Assembly (NCBI RefSeq): GCF_001441615.1
Contig: NZ_LAXJ01000008.1
Coordinates: forward strand, 124,001-188,000
Direction: 5' to 3'
Origin: Roseovarius atlanticus
Lineage (GTDB): Bacteria; Pseudomonadota; Alphaproteobacteria; Rhodobacterales; Rhodobacteraceae
DNA: 64,000 bases
Shown here piece by piece: positions 51,842-59,363 of this stretch. Made by a program: the position numbers and the translations under genes. How positions within the stretch are numbered: position 1 is the first letter of the stretch; each line of letters opens with the position of its first letter. Under the pieces are notes generated by a model, which searched no databases, was not told the origin of the DNA, and saw nothing but the letters and a program-made list of their open reading frames with translations.

Positions 51842-52235
51842 TGCTGAAAGGTCCTTGGCTCGAACTGCGGTCAGATAAGTGGCCCCCGCATGGCGGCGCA
51901 ACGGCATTTTGCGGGGGCCCTGATCTGTCAGTCGCAGTGTGGCCGAAAAGGGTTCTAATCCAAGTGCGTTGGGGGGGAACTGTTCGGTGGACCGGATGCC
52001 GAGCCGGGCCATTGACGGGCCGCGGTGCGTCGAACCAACGCCGGAGCGGATGCGCTTTATCTCTGAGGCCCCGCAAAACCTCTGAACGGCGCGCTGACGT
52101 TGACCAATCGACGTGCCGTGGTGGCGGCCCGTCGCGCCAGAGGCGCGCATTTCAGGTGACGCGCCTTCGGCGCGATGGCGCGGCGGCGCGGCTTGCCGCG
52201 CCTTGATTCCGCGCCGGGTGGGATGCACCCCGAAT
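51842..52235. other. 394-bp non-coding gap
   Basis: No supported gene. It contains a hairpin with arms GGCCCCCGCA (51881-51890) and TGCGGGGGCC (51910-51919), and partial repeat copy 3 near its right end. The hairpin was considered as a small RNA but lacks supporting features. Confidence 0.5.
52172..52214 (+). repeat. Dispersed intergenic repeat, copy 3 (partial)
   Basis: GCGATGGCGCGGCGGCGCGGC and CCTTGATTCCGCGC match the right part of the family seen at 48936-49008 and, reversed, 23645-23710. It is 22 bases before the pepN stop, inside a long gap. Confidence 0.55.
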
Positions 52236-54788
52236 TTAGCTGCCGCGGATGCGGGTTACCATTTCGGTGGTGTCGGGGCTGAGGTTGGGCGTCGCCAGGA
52301 TGCGGTCGAGTTGGGACTTGATAAGGCCCTGGCGGGTGTCGTCGTAGCGCCGCCAGGTCTCGAACGCCGAACACATCCGCGCGGTTGTTTGCGGGTTGAG
52401 GGGGTCGAGCCGGATCAGCCAGTCGGCCAGACGGTCGTAGCCCGCGCCCGAGACGTGGTGAAAGCCCGCCGCGTTCATGGTGAGCGCGCCGAGGGTGGCG
52501 CGGAAGCGGTTGGGGTTTTTCATCGTGAAATCGGGGTGTTCGGTGAGGCGGGCCGCCGTGGCCGCCGCATCCTCGGGGGCGGCGTGGACGACCTGCATCA
52601 TGAACCACTTGTCGATCACGAGGCGGTCGTTCTGCCACTGGTCGTAGAAGGCGCGGGTGGCGGCGTCGCCCTTGCCGGCCTGAAGCAGGCAGGAAAAGGC
52701 GGCAAGCTGTTGCGTCATGTTGTCGGCGGTGTCGAACTGTTTTTGCGCCTGCGCGCCACCGTCCAGCCGGTTGATCAGGCTGAGGGCGGCATTGGCCAGC
52801 GACCGGGCGCCGGATTGTTCGGCATCGGGCCGGTAGGGCTCGGACACCTGGAACTGGGCGTAGAGGCGCGTGGCGGTGTCCTGCATCCGTTCGGCGCGGG
52901 CGTGGCGTAGGGTTTCGATGGCGTCCCAGATCGCCTGCGGGTCGGGCGTGGTGCCGGTGTCGAACAGGGTCTGGGCGAGGTCATCCTGGCTGGGCAGGCC
53001 GAGGGCGAGGGCGCGGAAGGCCGGATCGAGGCTGTCATCGCGGGCCACGGTGTGCACGGCGTCGATATAGGCCTCGTCGGGGGCGGCGCCGTCGCGGATC
53101 ATGGCGACAAGGGCGTTGCGGGCAAGGTCGCGGCCCGCCTCCCACTTGTTGAACGGGTCGGTGTCGTGCGCGAGCAGGAAGGCGCGTTCGTCGTTGCTGG
53201 TGTCGCGCTCGATGATGACGGGCGCGGAGAAGCCGCGCAGGATGGAGGGGATGGGTTTCGACGACAGGTTGTCGAAAGTGAAGCTTTGCCTGGCTTCGGT
53301 CATTTCGAGGACTTTGGTGGGCTGCACCTCGTCGCCGTTGGGCGAGAGAAGGCCCACGGCGATGGGGATGACGCGGGGCGGCTTGTCGTCCTGTCCCGGG
53401 GTGGGGGGCGTATGTTGCTCGAACGTCAGGGTGTAGGTGCCGTCCGCGTAGTCTTCGGACACGGCGACGCGGGGCGTGCCGGCGTCCTCGTACCAGCGTT
53501 TGAATTGGGCAAGGTCGCGGCCCGTGGTGTCCTCGAACACCTTGAGCCAATCCTCGATTGTGGCGGCGTCGCCGTCGTGACGCTCGAAGTAGAGGTCGAG
53601 CGCCTTGTAATAGGCCTCATCCCCCACAAGGGTTTTCAGCATCCCGATCAGCTCGGCGCCTTTTTCGTAGACGGTGGCGGTGTAGAAATTGTTGATCTCG
53701 ACAAAGCTGGCGGGGCGGACGGGGTGGGCGAGAGGCCCGTTATCCTCGCGGAACTGGCGGGCGCGCAGGGTGATGACGTCATCGATGCGCTTGACCGGCT
53801 CGGAGCGCATGTCGGCGGTGAACTGGGCGTCGCGGAAGACGGTGAGGCCCTCCTTGAGGCAGAGCTGGAACCAGTCGCGGCAGGTGATGCGGTTGCCGGT
53901 CCAGTTGTGGAAATACTCATGGGCGATGATCGCCTCGATCCGTTCGAAATTCATGTCGGTCGAGGTTTCGGGGCTGGCTAGGACGGCGGAGGAGTTGAAG
54001 ATGTTCAGCCCCTTGTTTTCCATGGCACCCATGTTGAAATCGTCGACCGCGACGATGTTGAAGATGTCGAGGTCGTATTCGCGGCCATAGACGTCTTCGT
54101 CCCATTTCATGGACTTCTTGAGCGCTTCCATGCCGAAGGCGCATTTGTGTTCGTCGCCGGGGCGGACCCAGATGTTGAGCTCCACATCCTTGCCGGACTT
54201 CGTGGTGAATGTGTCGGGGTGGTTGATCAGGTCACCGGCGACCAGCGCGAATAGATAGGCCGGTTTCGGCCAGGGATCGTGCCATTCGGCAAAGCCGTCG
54301 CCCGATTGGCCGGGGTTGCCGTTGGAGAGCTTGATTTTCTCGTCGCTTTCGATGCGGACGTCGAAGGTGGCCATGACGTCGGGGCGGTCGGGGTAGTAGG
54401 TGATCTTGCGAAAGCCCTCGGCCTCGCACTGGGTGCAGTACATGCCGTTCGACATGTAAAGACCTTCGAGGGCGGTATTGTTTATGGGCGCGATTTCGAC
54501 CTCGGCCTCCCACGTGAAGGGGGCATCGGGGACCTCCATCGTCAGGCCGCGCGGCGTGACCTGCGGCGTGACCTCGGCACCGTCGATGCGGGCGGAGATG
54601 AGGGTCAGATCCTCACCATCGAGGCGCAGGGGGCCGCCGGGGCCTTCGGGATTGGGGCGGAAGGATATCCTACTGAGAACACGGGTTTTTTCAGGATCGA
54701 GCCGGAAGGTGAGCGAGACGTGATCGACCAGGTGCGCGGGCGGCGTGTAGTCGGCGAGGTAGATGGCTTGCGGTGCTGCGTCTTTCAT
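52236..54788 (-). CDS. pepN: Aminopeptidase N
   Basis: 850 aa M1 metallopeptidase. The exopeptidase motif GAMENKG is near residue 253 and the zinc site HEYFHNW near 288, with the third ligand Glu in LKEGLTVFRD. The N-terminal beta domain starts LADYTPPAHLVDHVSLTFRL, and the C-terminal helical domain is complete. The E. coli-type PepN length matches. It removes N-terminal residues from peptides in the cytosol. ATG 54788 begins at the family start (MKDAAPQAIYLADY). Confidence 0.95.
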   Translation of the reverse strand: MKDAAPQAIYLADYTPPAHLVDHVSLTFRLDPEKTRVLSRISFRPNPEGPGGPLRLDGEDLTLISARIDGAEVTPQVTPRGLTMEVPDAPFTWEAEVEIAPINNTALEGLYMSNGMYCTQCEAEGFRKITYYPDRPDVMATFDVRIESDEKIKLSNGNPGQSGDGFAEWHDPWPKPAYLFALVAGDLINHPDTFTTKSGKDVELNIWVRPGDEHKCAFGMEALKKSMKWDEDVYGREYDLDIFNIVAVDDFNMGAMENKGLNIFNSSAVLASPETSTDMNFERIEAIIAHEYFHNWTGNRITCRDWFQLCLKEGLTVFRDAQFTADMRSEPVKRIDDVITLRARQFREDNGPLAHPVRPASFVEINNFYTATVYEKGAELIGMLKTLVGDEAYYKALDLYFERHDGDAATIEDWLKVFEDTTGRDLAQFKRWYEDAGTPRVAVSEDYADGTYTLTFEQHTPPTPGQDDKPPRVIPIAVGLLSPNGDEVQPTKVLEMTEARQSFTFDNLSSKPIPSILRGFSAPVIIERDTSNDERAFLLAHDTDPFNKWEAGRDLARNALVAMIRDGAAPDEAYIDAVHTVARDDSLDPAFRALALGLPSQDDLAQTLFDTGTTPDPQAIWDAIETLRHARAERMQDTATRLYAQFQVSEPYRPDAEQSGARSLANAALSLINRLDGGAQAQKQFDTADNMTQQLAAFSCLLQAGKGDAATRAFYDQWQNDRLVIDKWFMMQVVHAAPEDAAATAARLTEHPDFTMKNPNRFRATLGALTMNAAGFHHVSGAGYDRLADWLIRLDPLNPQTTARMCSAFETWRRYDDTRQGLIKSQLDRILATPNLSPDTTEMVTRIRGS

Positions 54789-55086
54789 CGCGTGTCTCTC
54801 CGTCTGCGAAGGGGTCGGGCGGAGGGTAGGGCGATGCGACAGGGGAGGCAACGTGGAAACGCGGGGGCGGTACAGGCGGACATGCCCCGGCCCCCGGGCG
54901 CCGGGATGCAAAATGGCGCGTCGGGATGCGGGATGCGTCCGCCTGCGCCTTGAAACTATGCGATCGGGTTTGGGAAATGGTTAACGGGGCGGCAAATTCG
55001 CAGTCCCGCTTGTGCGCCTGTTGAGGTTTTCTTATTGGTGCGGGATATTAGTCTTAAGTCGTAACCGCAGCAGACGAAGGACACAC

Positions 55087-55863
55087 ATGACGCGCCCCGT
55101 GATCGGCATTATCGGCAACAGCTACGCCATTGACGACCGCTATCCCGTGCACGCGGTGGGGCGGATGAATTCGGAAGCGGTGTCGGAGGTGTCGGATTGC
55201 ATTCCGATGCTGGTGGCGAGCGATCCGGCGCTGGTGAGCGTCGAGGAATTGCTGGAGATCTGCGACGGGTTCGTGCTGACCGGCGGGCGGCCCAACATCC
55301 ACCCCGAGGAATACGGCGAAGAGCCCACCGAGGCGCATGGTGCGTTCGACCGCGAGCGCGATGCGCTGACATTGCCGCTGGTGCGGGCCTGTGTTGCGCG
55401 GGGGCAGCCGATCCTGGGGATCTGCCGCGGCTTTCAGGAGGTGAACGTGGCGCTGGGCGGCACGCTGCACCCCGAGATCCGCGACCTGCCGGGGCGCGAC
55501 AACCACCGAATGCCGCCCGACGGCACGCTGGAGGAGAAGTTCGCGCTGCGCCACGAGGTGACGTTTGCCGAGGGCGGCGTTTTCCATCGGCTGATGGGGT
55601 CGCGGAACGTGATGACCAACACGCTGCACGGGCAGGGGATCGTCAGGTCCGGCAAGGGGATCGTCATCGACGGCCATGCGCCGGATGGCACGCCAGAGGC
55701 GGTGTATATCGACGGTGCGCCGGGGTTCGCGCTGGCGGTGCAGTGGCACCCGGAATGGAACGCCGCGAACGACCCGGTCAGCCGCTGCCTGTTCGAGGCG
55801 CTGGGCGATGCGGCCCGCGCGTGGCAGGCGGGTGAGCGGGGGCTGGCGCTGCGTTCGGCTTGA
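55087..55863 (+). CDS. Class I glutamine amidotransferase, peptidase C26 (PuuD-like)
   Basis: 258 aa. Catalytic Cys113 in LGICRGFQEVNVALGGTL, preceded by the GGRPNIHPEEYGE loop, and the His/Glu pair of AVQWHPEWN mark gamma-glutamyl-gamma-aminobutyrate hydrolase-like proteins. These cut gamma-glutamyl amides in putrescine or related amine catabolism. No other puu genes are adjacent. ATG 55087 fits the family start MTRPVIGIIGNSY. The upstream gap of about 300 bases to pepN has no gene I can support. Confidence 0.9.
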   Translation: MTRPVIGIIGNSYAIDDRYPVHAVGRMNSEAVSEVSDCIPMLVASDPALVSVEELLEICDGFVLTGGRPNIHPEEYGEEPTEAHGAFDRERDALTLPLVRACVARGQPILGICRGFQEVNVALGGTLHPEIRDLPGRDNHRMPPDGTLEEKFALRHEVTFAEGGVFHRLMGSRNVMTNTLHGQGIVRSGKGIVIDGHAPDGTPEAVYIDGAPGFALAVQWHPEWNAANDPVSRCLFEALGDAARAWQAGERGLALRSA

Positions 55864-55900
55864 GGCGGGACGCCTGAGAAGCGCCCGAGGGCCGGCTGGG

Positions 55901-58900
55901 TCAGTAGTGCGGGGCGCCGGTGTCTTCGACCAGCAGTGCGGCCTCGTGTTTCTTCAGGCAGGTGCGGGCGGTTTCCAGATGGTGGCCCGGCGCGGTGCGC
56001 AGTTCGGGGAAGAGCGCGAAGAGTTCCTCTCGCGCGGGCTCTGCGATGGCGCCGAGGCCGACATCGCCGGCGTGAAAGCTTTCGGTGGCGATGCCCTCGG
56101 CATAGATCACCTCGTGATGGTCGAACATCAGGTGGATATAGGTAACCGCGTCGCAGGGCTGGCGCAGGACCTCGCGGCCGTCGACCAGGTGCTTGGCGGG
56201 GACCAGCACCTCGGGCTCGCCGAAAAGAAGCTCGGCGCGGTAGCCGGTATAGAGGATGCGGTGCTGGGGTGAGACCAGCAGGCCCTTTCGCGTGGGATCG
56301 AGCGCATTGGCGCCGACGCGGATGGGGGCAAAGCGGCCGTGGCCCTGCACCGTGCGCTTGCCGATCCAGCGGATCGGGCGCAGGCCCTGGTCGCGGGTGA
56401 CGACCATATCGCCCAGCTGAAGGGTTTCTATGGGACGCTCGCCGTGGCTGGTGAGGATCATCGTGCCGGGGGTGAAGCAGATGATGTTCTCGATCTCGGA
56501 AAAGGTGACGGGCGTGCCGTCGGCCATGGTGAAGCTGCCCGACATGCCGGTGTCGGGATCGCTGTCGGAGAAGGTGATGTCGCCGTAGGAGACGTCGGGC
56601 GTCAGGATCAGCGTGTCGCCGTTGGTTTCGTCGCCTTCGCCGCCGGTGATGGAAATCGCGGCGTTGCCGGTGCCGGTGGTGTCGAGATCGGCGAGGCGGA
56701 ACGTATCGTCGCCGTCGCCGCCCTGAACGGTGTCGCCCTGGTCGACGAGGATTTCGTCGTCGCCAGTGCCTGCGTCGATGAGGTCGGCCCCGGCGCCTGC
56801 GTCGATCGTGTCGTCGCCCGCGCCGGCGGACACCACGTCGTCGTCGTTGCCGGCGGCGTTGTCGCCGGCGTCTATCGCGTCGCCCTCGGGATCGCCAGTA
56901 TAGTTGGCGTCAATCAAATCGTTGCCGCTTGTGCCCTCGACAATATCGTCGGGGGCGGGGACGCCCATGGCCGCCAGTGCGTCCTCGTCCGTCAGGTCGG
57001 CGGGGGCGATACCGATGAGCGTGATACTGTCGCCGTTGGGAAAGCTGAGCAGCGCGTTGCCGAAACCGTCGTCGCCGACGGTGATGTCGCGGGTGTTGAG
57101 CTGGTTGCCCGCGGCGTCGGTCATGCCCGACAGGTCCAGCTGGTCCTGCCCAGTGAAAGTGCCGTTGCCGTTGTCGATGGGGCCTTCGAAGCCGCTGACG
57201 GTGTCGTTGCCGTCGCCATCGGACATCACGACCGTATCGACCGCGCCGTCGCCTGCGCCCATATCGATGCTGTCGTTGCCGGTGCCGCCCTCGATGGTGT
57301 CGGCGCCGGTGCCTGCGGTGATCAGGTCGTTGCCTGCGCCGCCATCGACCGTGTCGTCGCCGTATTGCGCCACAATGGTGTCGTCGCCGTCGCCGCCGGT
57401 GATCACGTCGTTCAGGCCCTCGGCGCCGTAGACCACCGTCTGGTCCGGCGCGCCGGGGATGAGTTCGAGATAATAGCCGTCCTCGTCCTCGAGCAGCCAG
57501 TTGTGGTCTTCGAAGGTGGACTGGACGTAGGTTTCGCCGGGCTGGATGGTGGCGTAGGTGATGGGGGTGCCGCTGCCGTCGATCCAGACCAGGTTGATCG
57601 GGCCGTCGGCCGCGTTGGTGACGGTGAGGGTGGTCGCGGGTGCGCCCGAGCCCGAGGCATAGTCGGCGATGGCGTACCACTGCCCGTCGCCGATGATACT
57701 GTCGCTGCCGCTGCCGCCGTCGAGCGTGTCGTTGCCCTGGCCGCCCTGGATGTCGTCGTTGCCTGCGCCGCCCGACAAGCTGTCGGCGCCGGTGTTGCCG
57801 GTGATCGTGTCGGCACCCGCACCGCCGGTGATCGTGTCGTCGCCGGCCTCGCCAAAGGCGACGTCGTTGCCGCCGCCGAGTGCGATGCTGTCGTTGCCGC
57901 CGGCATCGTCGTCGCGCGTCCTCAGGTCGCCGTCGCCGCCCGAGACGGTGTCGTCGCCCTCGCCTGTCAGAACCGTGTCGTCGCCTGCGCCGCCGAGAAC
58001 GGAGTCGGCGCCGCCCGGTGCGGGGGTCGTGGCGTAAAGTTCGACCGAATCGAGCGAGACGCCATCGGCATCGTCGGCGCCCGCGCCGCGGAATTCCAGC
58101 GTGCCGCTGCCGTCGCCCGCGCCGCCGGTGAGGAAGTAGGTGTAGGTCTGCCAACCGCCATCGGGCGGGTCGATGCTGTCGACCAGTTGGCCGTTCCAAT
58201 AGACATCGACGGTGTTGTCGAGCGCGGTGCCGTCATCGGCGTTGGACAGATCGCCCGCATTGAAGCTGAGCTGGTAGACCTGGTCGGGCTGAAGGCCCGG
58301 AATGGTCTGCGAGATGGCGAGGTGCTGACCTGCGTCGCCTTCCAAGTCGAGCCAGTTGGCGCCGTCGGTGGCGGCAAGCCCGCCACGCCCGTCATTGTGC
58401 AGGTCGATTGTGCGGCCGGACGCGTCCGTCCATCCCGGTATGCTGCCGCCGACGCCCTGAAAGCCGAAGGTCACGGGGGTCGTGCCGGTGGTATCTTCGA
58501 ACGAGCCGTTGACGATCAGGTTGGGGCCGGTGGGCGTGAAATCGTCCGAGGTAATGCGGTCGTTGCCGGTGCCGCCCAGGATCGTGTCGGCCCCGTCGCC
58601 GCCGAAGATATGATCGTTGCCGCCGTCGCCGCCCAGAAAGTCGTCTCCGGTGCCGCCGTGAAGCGTATCGTCGCCGGCGGTGCCATAGGCGGTGTCGTTG
58701 CCGCCTTCGGCGAAGACCAGGCTGCCGGTCGGAGAGGAATCGAGGCCCGCGGCGTCGTCGATGAGGTCGTCGCCGTCGCCCGCGCGCACGGTATCGGCGC
58801 CGTCGCCATAATAGATCGTGTCGTTGCCGCTGCCGGTGGTGAGGGTTTCGGCATCGGCATCGCCGGTCACGCTGTGCGCACCGTCGCCGAAAGTCAGCGT

Positions 58901-59149
58901 TTCGAAATAGTCGAGCAGGGTGCCGCCGCCGAGTGTGGCATCCGAGGCCCCGCCGTAGCCTGCCTCGCCCACGGTGAAGGTCGTGGTGCCGTCGGTAAGG
59001 ACGATCCGGCCCGTCGCCTTGTCGATGTCGACCGTGTAGTTGGCGGGCAGGCTCGAGAAGTCGAGCGTATGGCCGCCGGTTCCTTCGGATACCGAGAACC
59101 AGAAGGCGGGGTTATTCCAGTTGGCGGTGGTGACGGTGTAGGTGGTCAT
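55901..59149 (-). CDS. RTX exoprotein with jelly-roll module and C-terminal Hint domain
   Basis: 1082 aa. An N-terminal unit (about 1-85) precedes RTX GGxGxDx repeats. Next comes a carbohydrate-binding-like jelly roll (about 210-395; LIVNGSFEDTTG to SLDSVELYAT), more RTX blocks to about residue 860, and a Hint domain from residue 891 (CFTPGTMILTSHGERPIETLQLGDMVVTRD, LLVSPQHRILYTGY). RTX repeats bind calcium after export by a type I system, possibly the exporter at 2194-5614. The Hint domain keeps the N-terminal Cys and could cleave or splice, but these RTX-linked Hint domains are not proven to. ATG 59149 is chosen. Confidence 0.9.
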   Translation of the reverse strand: MTTYTVTTANWNNPAFWFSVSEGTGGHTLDFSSLPANYTVDIDKATGRIVLTDGTTTFTVGEAGYGGASDATLGGGTLLDYFETLTFGDGAHSVTGDADAETLTTGSGNDTIYYGDGADTVRAGDGDDLIDDAAGLDSSPTGSLVFAEGGNDTAYGTAGDDTLHGGTGDDFLGGDGGNDHIFGGDGADTILGGTGNDRITSDDFTPTGPNLIVNGSFEDTTGTTPVTFGFQGVGGSIPGWTDASGRTIDLHNDGRGGLAATDGANWLDLEGDAGQHLAISQTIPGLQPDQVYQLSFNAGDLSNADDGTALDNTVDVYWNGQLVDSIDPPDGGWQTYTYFLTGGAGDGSGTLEFRGAGADDADGVSLDSVELYATTPAPGGADSVLGGAGDDTVLTGEGDDTVSGGDGDLRTRDDDAGGNDSIALGGGNDVAFGEAGDDTITGGAGADTITGNTGADSLSGGAGNDDIQGGQGNDTLDGGSGSDSIIGDGQWYAIADYASGSGAPATTLTVTNAADGPINLVWIDGSGTPITYATIQPGETYVQSTFEDHNWLLEDEDGYYLELIPGAPDQTVVYGAEGLNDVITGGDGDDTIVAQYGDDTVDGGAGNDLITAGTGADTIEGGTGNDSIDMGAGDGAVDTVVMSDGDGNDTVSGFEGPIDNGNGTFTGQDQLDLSGMTDAAGNQLNTRDITVGDDGFGNALLSFPNGDSITLIGIAPADLTDEDALAAMGVPAPDDIVEGTSGNDLIDANYTGDPEGDAIDAGDNAAGNDDDVVSAGAGDDTIDAGAGADLIDAGTGDDEILVDQGDTVQGGDGDDTFRLADLDTTGTGNAAISITGGEGDETNGDTLILTPDVSYGDITFSDSDPDTGMSGSFTMADGTPVTFSEIENIICFTPGTMILTSHGERPIETLQLGDMVVTRDQGLRPIRWIGKRTVQGHGRFAPIRVGANALDPTRKGLLVSPQHRILYTGYRAELLFGEPEVLVPAKHLVDGREVLRQPCDAVTYIHLMFDHHEVIYAEGIATESFHAGDVGLGAIAEPAREELFALFPELRTAPGHHLETARTCLKKHEAALLVEDTGAPHY

Positions 59150-59363
59150 GGCGCACGTCGCCGCCGCGCGCGCACTTTGTTGCGCGATGGCCCCAAGCCG
59201 GGGCACTTATTGACCCTGGTCACCATAAACACTGCTCGATCCGATTTGACTTTGTCGGTTCATTCGTTGGCCGACGTTGGGATCGACATTAGAAGTCTGG
59301 CTTGGCCGGAATTCGGGTGGAATGTGGCGAGACTAAGGTCTTCCCTTAAAATTTAATGCGTTG

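Noticed and set aside
51881..51919. Small RNA or SRP RNA in the 394-bp gap
   Set aside because: Only one hairpin is visible; it lacks the conserved SRP GGAA/AGCA loop pattern.
56339..59356. 1005-aa open frame on the plus strand
   Set aside because: It is antisense to the RTX/Hint gene; the low-complexity Val/Gly/Ala product is a shadow of GC-rich repeats.
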